Assembly: GCF_050003625.1 (NCBI RefSeq)
Contig: NC_134398.1
Coordinates: forward strand, 65,666,891 to 65,730,890
Source of the DNA: Haematobia irritans
Lineage: Eukaryota > Arthropoda > Insecta > Diptera > Muscidae
Reading direction: 5' to 3'
Length of the DNA: 64,000 bases
Shown: positions 42,919 through 54,805 of the stretch, piece by piece
Layout of the letters: each line of letters begins with the position of its first letter
Position numbering within the stretch: the stretch's first letter is position 1
Notes under the pieces: model-generated
Seen by the model: the letters and a program-made list of their open reading frames with translations, nothing else
Told to the model about the DNA's origin: nothing
Databases searched by the model: none
Program-made: the position numbers and the translations under genes

Positions 42919-44662
42919 TCTATATATATAAAATTCAATCTATGTTTGTTTATTTGTTTGTTTGTTTGATTGTTTGTTTGTATGTTCCGAGTTGACTCCG
43001 AAACGGCTGAACCGATTTACTTGAAACTTTCAGAGATCGTAGGGGGCGTTCATGTGGTAAAAATAGGGTACCTCATTTTTTGACACCTGGTCGCGGAGGG
43101 GGACCTCCCCTTTGCCGGACTTTTTGAAAATTGAACCAAAGTTGACCGATTTGCTTGAAAGCTTGAAGGTTGGGGTTGGCATCTAGACAAAGATCCACTA
43201 CTTTATATTTCGATATTTTGTGGCGGAGGGGGACCTCCCCTTTGTTCGATTTTTTTAAAGTACAGTGAAAAAAAAAGAAAATTCTCTAAATTACCAGAGA
43301 TTTACAAAGAACATGCGGTGATGTTATGGATTTAATATGGGGTAACTGATGATTTCATATGTGGCCGGAGAGGAGGACCTCCCCCTTACCCTACTTTTTG
43401 AAACTTGGAACAAAATTTGCTTGAAATTTTCATTGAACTTTGGGGTTGACATCTAGACAAAAATCCGCTACATTGTTTTTCGATATTTGGTCGGGGAGTG
43501 GGACCACCCCTTTTTTTTAAAGTACAGTGAAAACAAAACTAAACTCCCCCGACTGAAATTTTTACGGAAAAAATGTGTAAGGTTATGAAATTTGTACCAG
43601 GTTCCTGATTTTTTAATAAAAATAAAAGGGCATAGGGAGACATCCGCTTCTCTTAAGTACATACAGAGAAACAATTAAACTTTACCGAGTTACTTGAAAT
43701 TTACAGAGGACTGTGGATATTAATAGTTGATACCTGATGTTGTGATATTTGGACGGAAGAGAGGCTGCCCCTTTAGGCTTATAATTTGCTTGACATTTTC
43801 TGGGACGTTTACAAAAGATACGCTACATCACTTTTCGATATTTGGTCGGGGGGAAGGTCCTCCTCTAAAACTGCAAAAAAATCTTAAGTTTTCTTGAAAT
43901 TTACAAAGGCAGTGGGGGAAGGTTATGAACGAAGAGGCAACCTTACTTGCCCCACACTTGAAGGAAAGTTTCAAGAATTTTCAGGGAAGGTTAGGGGTGC
44001 TATTCACTATGGTGTTTGTCGATATTGTATCGCGGAAAGTGACGTCCCTTTAAAACAATAGAGCAAAATTTAAACATCTCCGATCTACTTGAAATTTACA
44101 GGGAACGTGGGAGGAGGTGATTAAATTTATACATGATTTTTAAATTAGTATATGATTTTTCGATATCTGGTTGGGGAAGGGGAAAATTGAAATAAACTTT
44201 GTCGATTTGCTTCGATAGAATTTATAGGGACCATTGAGTATTTGTGAAATTAATATAGGGTACGTGATAGTCCGATATCAGGTCGGAGTGGAGCGAAGGA
44301 GGGGAGAGGCTTCCCTTTTGTCCGTTTTTTTTTTTTTTTCTTAAATGACAAACCACACTTAAAATTCACAAGAAATATAGAAGATTGCCAACTACTTGAA
44401 TACAGAACATTATTTAAAAAATTTGGAGGAAAGGGTACACCCTCTACCCGACATTTGTTAAGACGAACCGTTTTACATATGCATATCCGCCGTATTTGTA
44501 CCTATATGTTAAACGAAAAAGCAAGTAGTCCGATTTGTTTGAAGGAATTCAAATCTTTTCGAATATGTTTTCAGCACGAAGGATATGGTTGACTAAGTTA
44601 ACGCAAAATGTTCCTACAAATACGCTTCGGAAGGCACAGCGAAGCGGGCCGGGTTACGCTAG
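42919..44662 (+). mobile_element. Non-autonomous Helitron, 1,744 bp
   Basis: 5' end TCTATATATATAAAATTCAA, 3' end GGGTTACGCTAG, inserted between A (42918) and T (44663). A TC start, a CTAG end preceded by a GC-rich stretch (AGCGAAGCGGGCCGGG) and A-T insertion are the Helitron hallmarks. The early word GTTGACTCCGAAACGGCTGA is common in arthropod Helitron-type elements. The interior is about ten degenerate repeats of GGTCGGGGAGGGGGACCTCCCC type. There is no Rep/helicase frame. Confidence 0.8.
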
Positions 44663-45350
44663 TGGTTAATAAATAAGGCTATTATGGTCAAAAATAAGGT
44701 TATTAGGGGAACATTTTGAAAATTAGGCTATACTTTGAATGTATATCTATATCTGAATCGATTTGGATAATATTGGTTGATACCACCTTGTGCTAAATTT
44801 GAGCAAAATCAGTTAATAAATCAGAATATTGTAACCAAATTTTAGAAAATCGGGCACTTTATATATATGGGGCTATATCTAAATCTGAACTGATTTCCAT
44901 CAGTTTTCGGTTGATCAATTAGGACTTTGCCCCCAAATTTGGGAAAATCGGGCGATACCTTTATGTGGGAGTAATAGCTAAATCTGAACCGATTTACATG
45001 AAATTTTGCCGAATTGAAGGGTGATGAAAAGGATTACTTTGTGCCAAATTTGACATCGATCGGTTGGTAAAAATGTCCTACGTGACATTTGTCGAAATCG
45101 GGATATACATATATATAGGAGTTATATCTAAATTTGATCCGATTTCTTCAACATGCAATAGCGTTCGTCTTTGTGTCCAACAACACCCTGCACCAAATTT
45201 CATCAAATCGGTAAATAATTGCGACCGGAATCCTGTGAAAACAAGACGGACGGACAGACATCAAGCGTTAGATGGACTCAGAAGGTGATTCTGAGGGTCT
45301 AAAATCAATAAATATTTCTGGTGAGCGCAGTTTTTGTTAGATAAAATTTA
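44663..45350 (+). repeat. Tandem repeat family, part 2, with GACGGACGGACAGAC tail
   Basis: About four units with ATATCTAAATCTGAACCGAT, then AGACGGACGGACAGACATC, GATGGACTCAGAAGG and TTTATTATACCCTGA. This is the same tail logic as the DINE-like elements. Confidence 0.7.
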
Positions 45351-45558
45351 TTATACCCTGACCACTATGGGCCGACCAAATATGGAAAAATATTATAGCG
45401 GATCTTTGTCTAGATACCGTCCCAACCTTCACTGTAAATTTGAAGCAAATCGGATATTTGGTCCAATTTCCAAAAGTCGGGCAAGGGACCTCCCCTTTGC
45501 CCCTCTAAGTTCTCTGAAAATTTCAAGTAAATTCAGACGTTTCCGAACTTACCCGTAG
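45351..45558 (+). repeat. Fragment with Helitron-interior words
   Basis: GATCTTTGTCTAGATACC and GACCTCCCCTTTGCCC match units inside 42919-44662. Confidence 0.55.
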
Positions 45559-46107
45559 AGATGTGCCTAAATCACGTGAATCGTGAAAGAAAATTTAAAC
45601 TAAATCTCGTGAATGGGACTAAACAAATGTGCCGTTCGTGAGCGAAATCAAATTCTGTTCTTGAATGTGCGTGAATAAAATCATGCTCCCGAAAAAATTC
45701 ACGTTCAACACTAAATTCACACTCACGCCAAAATTCACGTTCACGCTAAAATTCACACTCACGCTGAAATATAGGCAGACAAAAAATCACACTAACGAAC
45801 AAATTCACGTTCACGACTAAATTCATGCTCAACGATTCCAAACATCTACACCGTTTTGACTACGCTTAATAGCTATTTGGCGATTGGTTCCGTCGTGAGT
45901 CACGAGAATTTTCGTGAGTCATGCTTATTTTCGTGTCACGAATATTTTCGTGAATCACGAATATTGTCGTGAATCATACGTGAGTTTTTAAACGTTGTTC
46001 GTGAGTATGACTATCCATTTCGCGAATGTCGTGCGTGAAGGTGCGTAAGTACAAATATTTCTTCGTGAATGTGCGTGAGTAAAATTTCACTCACGTGCAT
46101 ACACCTT
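45559..46107. repeat. CGTGA-motif dispersed repeat (copy 1)
   Basis: More than twenty TTCACG/CGTGAA or CGTGAGT words in 550 bp, including CGTGAATCACGA palindromes. It starts ATGTGCCTAAATCACGTGAA and ends CACTCACGTGCATACACC, so the ends are imperfectly inverted. Copy 2 is at 54806-55392. Confidence 0.75.
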
Positions 46108-47264
46108 TAATAGATTGTAATGATTGCCGCTTTCGTTGCAACCTCATATTTTCGTACTGGATTGCGTTAGTAGCCTTATTCTCTTCATTTATTTTGCATT
46201 TTGGAAAATACGGCCTTTCTCCTTTTAGATGTTCAGTCAGACATTTTCCCACTATCCACACCATCTGACCTAGCTTTCGCATTGAATGTCAGCCTGTATC
46301 CTGGAAAGTTTTGCGAATGTGTAGGATGGACTTTTCTATCATTCCTGGACTCTGTTTGCTGCTGCCTGTTTTTGTTACTGTCAGTGTACATGACTGATGA
46401 TGGCCACTGTGTCATGTTATATGCACCATGATGGTCACTTAACTGCACAAGTCATCGCTTGACATTTTGTTCATTTTGAGATGTGTCTCCCTCAATCTCT
46501 GTCCTTCCTGGGTTATTCCCGTATTGCCATCATACAAACAAATGGTAGAAGTAAAATGTCAGTCATACTCTGGACGTGCCAAAGGACATTCATTTGGGTG
46601 GTGCAACTGATAGTTGCATTGGGTGTATGTGTGTATTCGTTGTGTGTGTTTGTATACAAGTATTTGTTTTGAAATGAAAAATGATGACTTTTCGTTGCAA
46701 CTTCCATTTCCATCAAATGGAGAAATATAAAAGTGTACAATACAGGAAGGATGTTGGACCAAAGCATCGAAGAGAAAGCACAGCACTTTGTTTTAATGTA
46801 ACTTTCGTTTTTGAGTTGAAAGCTTTAATCTGATTACACAGGAAGGATACTAAGAGATGGAAGAAGGCAGACAGACATCATAATGTTGAGAATTTTACAT
46901 GTCCACACTGGCAACATTCAGGGCCGAGCATAGCAGCTGGTTAGAGCGGAAGCTGTAAGTAATTAATTTTGAAAATTTTTTGACAGCATAAATTTGATTA
47001 TCTCTGGGGAAATTGTGAAATGATATATGCTTTCATGATTGTGAAATATGCAGCAGTCAGTAGTCTTTTAGATACATAGCTTGTCTGTTGAAGGCTATAT
47101 TCGAGAAATATGTAGATAAGTGAAATTCAAGGATCAAACATTTCATTTTAGATATGCTAACCAAAGCCATTGGTTAAAATATGACATTTTTAAAATATTG
47201 CCAAAAACATATAAAATATTGTGGTATATATATTAATATAGGTTTAGAAATGAAAACATGTACA
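46108..47264. other. Single-copy-like DNA, no gene recognised
   Basis: Mixed composition, no window repeats. Several overlapping small frames on both strands (46091-46786) lack motifs. A TGTGTGTATTCG/TGTGTGTTTG stretch is at 46628-46652. Confidence 0.45.
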
Positions 47265-47350
47265 AATATACGGCCGTCAGTTCGGCTATGCCGAATCATA
47301 TTTATCCCTCACCATGGATTGCATAGAAAGTTCTACTAAAGACTGACATA

Positions 47351-47570
47351 CACACACAAAATAATATTATAATTTTATTTAAACTAACAATGAATTTTTG
47401 TTAAAGAAAATGTTTAAGTTCAACAAATTTTTTTTTTTATAACAAAATTAGTTGCTAAGGTGAAAAAATATTACTAAAATCGTAATTGTATTTACAAATT
47501 ACGATGTAAGCTCAAATATAAACATAATTTTAATTTTATTAACAATAAAATTAATTATTATTTTTTTGTG
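47351..47570. mobile_element. MITE with CACACACAAAATAATA ends
   Basis: Left CACACACAAAATAATATTA and right TAATTATTATTTTTTTGTG are inverted. It interrupts the leader word GACTxxCATxCACAATCG, whose empty forms are at 10459 and 30970. Confidence 0.75.
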
Positions 47571-48028
47571 TGCACAATCGAATTAGTTGAGTTGTGGCAA
47601 CATTGTCTTCTAAATTGTAATTGGAGGTCCATTATAATGTTCTTTTAAATAAGTTCTGTATAACTCGCTTTTTTTTCATATTTTTGAGAAATAATTTTAA
47701 ATTGTTTGTTCGAAATATGCTAAAAACACGGGAGGAATTAATCAAGTGGTAAATACTTAATTATTATTTTGTCAAAAAAAGGTGCTAAGCCCCTTCTACA
47801 TCGAAAAAAATTTGCAGTTAATCTAACCCTAAATGTAACTAATTTTTTTTTTTTTGGAAAAAAAATATTTATTTGTAGTTTTTTTTTTTTAATCTTCCAC
47901 AGCCCTATGAACTTTTCCTCTGTTCAAATATGTTTCAAACATTTAATGAACTAAACGTTCAATGACCGTACACTTAAGTTCTATATGAACTATTGCAAAG
48001 GAAAATTTTCATACGATTTCCAAAAATA

Positions 48029-48936
48029 AAGGATGGTTAAATTGTAAGGCCCGATGTTGAATGTGAACCACACCTAAACGCCAAGTTTTTTCGGAATTTT
48101 ATTTGACATTTCTCTATTTCAGACTTACTCAATTTGAACCATGGAGAGATACACAATCCAACAACGTGTTAAATGGTTCCAAGAAATGGCAACAGTGGAT
48201 GATCAATTTTCCAAGAAAATCATCTTCAGTGATGAGGCACGTTTAATCCTCAGTGGATTCGTCAATAAACAGAATTGCCGCATTTGAGCGAATGAGAATC
48301 CGAGAGTGATTGTCGAAAAACCAATGCACCCACAAAGAGTGACTGTTTGGTGCGGTTTATGGGCTGGCGGCATCATCGGGCCGTATTTTTTCCAAAATGA
48401 GGCCGGTCAGGCAGTTACTGTGAATGGTGTTCGCTATCGTGAGATGATAACGAACTTTTTATGACCCGAATTGGAAGATATGGATGTGGACGATATGTGG
48501 TTTCAGCAGGACGGTGCCACTTGCCACACAGCTAACGAAACAATGGCTCTTTTGCGCAACAAATTCAATGGCCGTGTTATCTCACGTAATGGCGATGTCA
48601 ATTGGCCGCCAAGATCATGTGATTTGACACCGTTGGACTTTTTTCTTTGGGGTTATTTGAAAGAAAAGGTGTACGTCGATAAGCCAGCAACAATTCAAGA
48701 GCTAAAGGATGAGATAATTCGGCACGTTAACGGCATAGAGCCTCCATTATGCCTCAGCGGCATCGAAAATTTGGACCATCGGATGAAGGTGTGCCACCGA
48801 GGTCGCGGCGCCTATTTGGCCTATATTTTTTACATAATTGAGTAATACATAATTGAGTAATACAAATATATCATAATAAAATAAAATTACAATAATTTCC
48901 TAAATCAACATCGGCCTTGAAATTTTAACCACCCTT
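48029..48936 (+). mobile_element. Tc1/mariner-like element, second deletion derivative
   Basis: 908 bp, ends AAGGATGGTTAAATTG and CAAATTT-type right end ...TTTTAACCACCCTT, terminal inverted repeats about 30 bp (both include GGCCGATGTTGA-like words). TA on both sides. The empty site CCAAAAATAGTAGGAATG is in the MITE at 30228-30731. Confidence 0.9.
48141..48845 (+). pseudogene. Mariner-like transposase, HTH deleted, two stops
   Basis: Starts MERYTIQQRVKWFQ, then jumps to DDQFSKKIIFSDEARLIL (first D), so the DNA-binding domain and linker are missing as in 28231-28944. Stops interrupt at about 48286 (after NKQNCRI) and 48463 (after MITNFL). The open 3' part (48471-48845) has MWFQQDGATCHTANE and PPRSCDLTPLDFFLWGYLK, again with 36 residues between the last two aspartates. 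A clearly different subfamily from the first copy. Confidence 0.85.
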
Positions 48937-49329
48937 TAGTAAGAATGAACTACTGTGTGGTTAAAATGGTAATGATTTGGCGCCAATGATTTTCTTCTTT
49001 ACTTTTACTTCCTGGCTTTTACGGAAATTTCAAAATGTGGACTGTAATTTTGTTAAATTTTCGCATGACGTAGTTCATTCTACCTATAAAAGAGTTTATT
49101 TTTTTTTTTGTGTATAAAAAGAATTTTTGAAAAAAATTTAAGGTCAAACGTTCAGACAAGCGTAAGAAAGTTAAAGCCCCGTAAAACATATCAAAATTAT
49201 TTGCTTTTACAAGAGTGTCCGGAAGCACAATTGTCACAGTTGGTAGAATTCTATAAAAAATTATAGATTGCAGAATATTTCGCGCCAACTATGTGATACT
49301 TCACAAATTCTCTATAAAAAAAGAAAAAA

Positions 49330-50460
49330 AAAAAACCCTTTGACAAAATTTTCTATAGAAATAACATTTTGACAAACTTTGTTATAGAAATAAAATGTTG
49401 ACAAAATTTTGTATAGAAATAAAATTTCGACAAAATTTTCTATAGAAATAAAATTTTGAATTTTTTTTTTATAGAAAAAAAAATGTTGACAAAATTTTCT
49501 ATCAAATAAAAGTATGAAACATTTTTCTATAGAAATAATCTTTTGGCAAAATTTTCTATCGAAATAAAATTTTGACAAAAATTTCTATAGAACTAAGATA
49601 TAGACTAAATTTTCTATAGAAATGAAATATTGACAGAATTTTCAATAGAAGTAAAATCTTGACAAAATTTTCAATAGAATTGGAATTTTGAAAAAAAAGT
49701 CTATAGAAATAAAATTTTGACAAAATTTTCGATAGAAATAAAATTTTGACTAAATTTTATATAGAAATGAAATTTTGACAAAATTTTCAATAGAATTATA
49801 ATTCTGAAAAAATTCCTATAGAAATAAAATTATGACAAAATTTTCTATAGAAAAAAATTGTGACAAAATTGTTTACAGAAGTAACATTTTGACAAAATTT
49901 TGTATAGCAATAAACTTTTGACAAAATTTTCTATAGAAATAAAATTATGATAAAATTTTCTATAGACATTTTGACAAAATTTTCTGTAGAAGTAAAATTT
50001 TAACAAAAATTTATCAATTTTAAAATGTTGACAAAGGTTTCTACAGTAATAAAATTTTGACAAAATTTTCAATAGAATTGGAATTTTGAGAAAAATTTCT
50101 TTAGAAATAACAGGTTGACAAAATTTTCTATAGATATAAGATAATGAATTCGATAGAAGTAAAATTTTGACAAAATTTTCAATATAATTAAAATTCTGAA
50201 AAAGTTTTCTATAGAAATAAAATTAAGACAAAATTTTGTATATAAATAAAATTTCTATATAAATAACATTTTGACAAAATTTTCTATAAAAAAGAAATGA
50301 TAAATTTTTCTATAGAAGTGAAATTTTGACAAAATTTTTTATAGAAGTAATATTTTGACAGCATTTTCTATTGACTTAAATGCTGAGAAAAGTTTCTATT
50401 GATGAAAAATTTTGAAAAAAATTCTATAGACATAAAATTGTGACAAAATTTTGTATAGAA
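49330..50460 (+). repeat. Minisatellite of about 27 bp, TTTTCTATAGAAATAAAA type, long array
   Basis: Some forty imperfect units of TTGACAAAATTTTCTATAGA over 1.1 kb. Short open frames on the minus strand (49312-49578, 49845-50072) are repeat read-through. Confidence 0.9.
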
Positions 50461-50800
50461 AAATAATAAGTTTTTTTTGTGTTTTGAAGTTTCTTCGTAA
50501 ATTTTTATCCAAATTTTGGTAGATTTTTTTATGGCTCGTTTATGTGGGGGCTATACGTTATATGATATGACCCATTAAAAATGCCAGCAGACAGACTTCA
50601 ATAATTGCTATTTGAGTCAAGTTTCAATTCGATATCTTGGTTCGTTGTTTTAACAGAGAGCCGCACGGACAAACGGACATCGCTAGATAGACTCAGAGTT
50701 TCAACCCGACCGAGAGTGTTTTCTTTAGACTACTTTTCCGATATATTACCAACAGAATGACAATGTGTGTATACCCCCATCGTATGGTTGAGGGTATAAA

Positions 50801-50995
50801 AAGTAGCAAATCCTGTCAAATGTTATAAAGAGAAAACGGCAAAGAGAACAGATATTTAGATAAAACGAGGATACGTTTTTTTCTCTATATGGGATCAATT
50901 TTTTCATGTGACATCAAAACTAGTCACGACGTTTCAAACAAATTCAAAACAGTAAAATGTAATGAAAGTGCAGGGTTTTTTGTTAGAATGTTACA
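50801..50995. other. Short non-coding stretch
   Basis: Nothing recognised. Confidence 0.3.
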
Positions 50996-51127
50996 ACTTC
51001 TTCCCCATCTGAGAAGAACATGATCTCCTCAAAAATATTTGAAGAGTTATGCTTATGTTCGTCCTCAAAAAGTAACATTATGGTCTTGACATTTATTTGA
51101 GGGGATCGTATTCCTTCCCTACGTGTA
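50996..51127. mobile_element. Short member of the CAGAGAAGGAATATGATC MITE family
   Basis: Left TGAGAAGAACATGATCTCCT and right GAGGGGATCGTATTCCTTCC are inverted, as in the larger relative at 52491-52737. Confidence 0.65.
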
Positions 51128-52110
51128 TAATGAGCCAATTTGGTCTTTGGTACAATCATGATTAGTTTTTGTATTTTAGGACGATAGTTTCGTTTATAAT
51201 GATTAAAAGAGCATAGCTGACGTATATAGTTTTAGTGGAATTAAATGAAACAAAATGGACGGCTGTTAAGACAAGTGAACAAAAGATGTTTTACCCCTTA
51301 AACAAAAGGTTTATTACTGTGATTATCTGCGTGTCAAATTAACCACACATGATGTCTTTTAGTATTCTCTCATAGTCATTATTAAAAATAAAAAGGACTT
51401 CTTTGTTTGACGAAATCTGCAAAGAATAATACAAAAGATAGGTAAGTTTGTGATGTCAAGGGTTTATGATTGAAAGACTGTCAGGATGAATATCTCAATT
51501 GTTCTACTTTATTGTTGTCTTAGCTGTTTTGATGCACAAACCAAAAGATGATTGTGCATACGAAATGTCACTCACTCATCATCCCTTGGCACTTCCAACA
51601 ATGTCTTGAACATCATCATTGTCACATATTAAATTTCCTAAAATTTCACAGATTTTATCTAAGTGAGGGGCGTGGTATCCATAACTAAGATGAAAAGTAG
51701 TTAAGGGTATTCATAGTAAGAAATGGGTTAATGGTATTCCTAAAGGGAAGCAGTCCTGGAGGAAGAACGATAGGCTCCTCTGGTAAAATTTTCTAAAAAG
51801 ATATTTACGTTAGGCTAAGTTACCTGCTACTTGAGTATCAATTACAAAATACAATCTATTGAGATACACGAGGTAGTTTTTACAAGTTTGGTTCTAACTT
51901 TATGATTTCAAAACAACATCCACGATCTCTTTTATATGTTAATGTCTTATCCGAGACGATTTCCCCTTTTGCCAGTTTCGACAATTTCTTGCGCCCTTTT
52001 TAAGTGGCTCATGTTGTTCCCCACTTAGATCGATCTCTAGATTTGACTTCTTTAGCGTCCTGAAGACCCAATCCGACTGGGTTTTGGTACGGTATGTCGG
52101 AATTCATCCT
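51128..52110. other. Single-copy-like DNA, no gene recognised
   Basis: No repeats from elsewhere in the window and no open frame over 60 codons. Probably host intron or intergenic DNA. Confidence 0.45.
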
Positions 52111-52380
52111 ACACCCAAAACATATCTTTCTTATTCAACCACGAAATTAATTGATCCAATTAATTTTTAAATTGAAATATCTTCAATCAAGAAAATGATA
52201 GCATCACAGTTTTAATTTGGCACACAAAAATACTTGATTAAAAATTAATTGATTTCATTAGCAAATTTCAATTCATTTTTTAATTGATTTAGTTAAAAAT
52301 TTAATAGAAGTTGATTGCAAAACTCAATTGTCATTTTTTTATTAAAAAGGTAAGTATTTTCAATTACTTTCTTTACACAG
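52111..52380. mobile_element. MITE, AATTGATT-rich family, degraded ends
   Basis: CCACGAAATTAATTGATCC, GATTTCATTAGCAAATTTCA and CAATTACTTTCTTTACACAG match the copies at 40797 and 62156. Confidence 0.65.
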
Positions 52381-52490
52381 AGATATAGCTCGGTTCAGAT
52401 TTAGATAAAGCTTCCATACATTTGTTCTTCCCGTTTAGGCAAATATCGCCAAAATACTCACATTTTGCCCAAAATTCTGTGATGTAGTAA

Positions 52491-52737
52491 ACCAGAGAAG
52501 AAATATGATCACCTCAAACATGTTTCAAGAGCAAAATGGTATTTTTGGACGGGGAACATGTAACGCTTTTGTCGAAAAAAATTTTTTTTCTCGTCAAAAA
52601 TGTACATGGTTTCTAAAATCAGATACATATTTTCCGAGAAAATAACATGGTTACGACAAACATGTTACATGTTCATCGTCCAAAAATAACATTTAGCACT
52701 CGAAACATGTCTGAGATGATCATATTCCTTCTCTGGG
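52491..52737. mobile_element. MITE with about 35-bp terminal inverted repeats
   Basis: Left ACCAGAGAAGAAATATGATC and right GATCATATTCCTTCTCTGGG pair over about 35 bp with few mismatches, continuing into CTCAAACATGTTT / AAACATGTCTGAG. The interior is also symmetric (GAACATGTAAC / GTTACATGTTC). Confidence 0.85.
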
Positions 52738-54294
52738 TGTGTACCACAGTAATGTATTAATTACTGTATTAACTTGGTAACAGATTATACATGTTACTCC
52801 GCACTTCCAACATTGAGCTATGCAGAAAGTAGAAAGAAACAGTATTCAGTCTTGGTTAGGTTTACACTTAAAGTACACAGAAAAAAATATAGCCAATATT
52901 TTTCCAATGAAAACATTATTTCGAAAAATTGTCAATTAAAAACTGGTTCAATAAATTAGTTTATTAAAACAAAAATAAATCACATTAATTTATTAAATTT
53001 TTAATTAGATTCTATAATTTAATCTGCTTCGTTGTTTGTTATAAGCATTTTTCAGATGGAAATAATTTTAAGGAAAAATTAATTGACTTCAAACTACGTG
53101 ATTGAAGTCAAGCTTAATGTGCAAGAATGCACAAATTATGATTTAAATACATTAGCATGATGGAAAAAGTCTTTACCATTTCCTAAAGGTGACAAAGAAT
53201 TTTGTCTTCTAGACGGCATTTTTATTAGTGCAACACAATACACTTCATGATATGGAATGTAAAGAATGAAATTCATATACAAATATGAATAATAAACAAA
53301 TAGAATTTTAAACCGTAGACTTTTCTTAATAAAAAAATCGAAAGAAATGTACACATCACACAAAGGCTGTCATTTCAAATGACTTCATGCCATATGCCAT
53401 ATGCCATTCGCTTCGTTGCAGTGATAAATCAACGTTTCTGGCATCCTTATGGAAATTATTTTGAATTATGTGCTGTCAGATATCAATCACTTAGCAAACT
53501 GTCACATCTGTGCAAAAGACACACATAGCGAACACAAAAGGTCATGAATGAGGCATATACATCTCTCAAGATGACAACTAGGACTAAAAGCAATATAAAA
53601 AGCAGCAAGAAAGAAGGATGTGCGAAAAGTAAATTATGTGTTTTCCGCAAAGAAGTCGTACATACACATCAACACTCCTCCTTTATCCATTTGTGTAGAC
53701 GAAGCACACACTACATGAGAGCACGTGAAAACAAATCACTTAAAAAACGACTAAAATCCATCAACATAATCAGGAAGAAATATAGGAGTTTTCAGTGGTA
53801 GACGACCGGAGAAGGAATGAACCTCCTCTTGAAAGGGAAGAATGTACCGTATACACATGGTTATAACCGCATCACACACACACATATGAGCTCAACCGCA
53901 ATTTATCTTCCGTTTCCGCAGGAAAAGATGGAAATAAATCGCTTGACTGTCTTTTGAATGAAGAATGAAAGACAATGAGAAAACAATTTGTTGTAATTTT
54001 CATGTTTTTTTTTTTTTTTTTAATTTTATATTCCACATAACACAGTATTTAAAAATGGACCACTGTAATGAAAAAAGTGAACTCACCAGTACATAAATAT
54101 AGATTAATTTAAGAAATGTTTATAAAAACTTTATTAGAACCGCCGATATCACAAAAGTTAGTAAATATTTTTCTACAAATTCAAGAAAATATATTAGACA
54201 TGATTATTGTATTCACTCGATAATGAAAATTTCGTAGTTTGAAGGAAAAAATTGAAGTTCCAAAAAATATCTTTAGTACTCTACACTGGTGAAA
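52738..54294. other. Mostly single-copy-like DNA, no gene recognised
   Basis: 53380-53990 is richer in CA and GC than its surroundings. The frame at 53544-53801 (basic, Lys/Arg/Ser-rich) has no recognisable motif or splice context and I do not call it. A poly-T run is at 54005-54022. Confidence 0.4.
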
Positions 54295-54475
54295 ATGCCT
54301 CGAGGTGAACTTCCACATGAAGAACGCGGAACAATTACCAAAATGAATCTGTGTGGCAACAAATTGGAGAAATTGTATCTGTGATAAATCGACAGGGCGC
54401 TACAAATCGTATTTTTTTTTTTGAAAAAGTAAGGCAGGCTTTGGTCCTAGAAATAAGAGGCATTTTTTCTGTGAA
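54295..54475 (+). pseudogene. Relic N-terminus of a Tc1-like transposase
   Basis: MPRGELPHEERGTITKMNLCG matches the helix-turn-helix start of Tc1-like transposases (MPRG...EER). It continues one frame over as EIVSVINRQGATNRI. Nothing of the catalytic part follows. Confidence 0.5.
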
Positions 54476-54549
54476 GTGAAAGTCACAATGTATGATTATT
54501 ACATTACTTAACCCTTCCTTGCATGGTATTGCATATATGCAATGTTTAG

Positions 54550-54604
54550 GTTTTAGGTTTAGGTTATGTTAGGTGGCAGCCCGATATATCAGGCTCATTT
54601 ATGG
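54550..54604 (-). repeat. 3' fragment of the tRNA-derived SINE
   Basis: GGTTATGTTAGGTGGCAGCC and CGATATATCAGGCTCA match the 3' end of the SINE at 36602-36949 in the same orientation. Confidence 0.75.
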
Positions 54605-54805
54605 TGATGAATTTTTGAACAAATTTTGAACTTTGAACAAATTTTGAACTCCCCCCCACCCCTGCATTGCATTTGGAAGGAATCGTAAAAAGGGAGGAAG
54701 CCATAGGTATCGAACTTCTTGGTAAAATATTGGCGCTTTATAACACTTTGGATTTTTTACACCGCCAGTTAAATTGACATGGAAAATTAACAAAAAACAT
54801 TTCAC

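Larger units (their letters stand above)
47799..49112. mobile_element. MITE of the 30228 family, TA-flanked, carrying a mariner-like element
   Basis: Starts CATCGAAAAAAATTTGCAG, ends TTTTTTTTTTTGTG, TA at 47797-47798 and 49113-49114. Matches 30228-30731 on both sides of the insertion. Confidence 0.75.
47265..50800 (+). mobile_element. DINE-1/mini-me-like element, fourth copy, with nested MITEs and a mariner derivative
   Basis: The leader is TACAAATATACGGCCGTCAG with the hairpin TTCGGCTATGCCGAA and CCCTCACCAT. Then come inserted elements (47351-47570, 47799-49112), a long minisatellite (49330-50460), one degenerate GGGGGCTATA unit, and the end ATACCCCCATCGTATGG / TTGAGGGTATAA at 50772-50799. 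Confidence 0.75.

Noticed and set aside
49312..50072. Two minus-strand frames rich in Phe, Tyr and Lys
   Set aside because: Read-through of the TTTTCTATAGAAATAAAA minisatellite.
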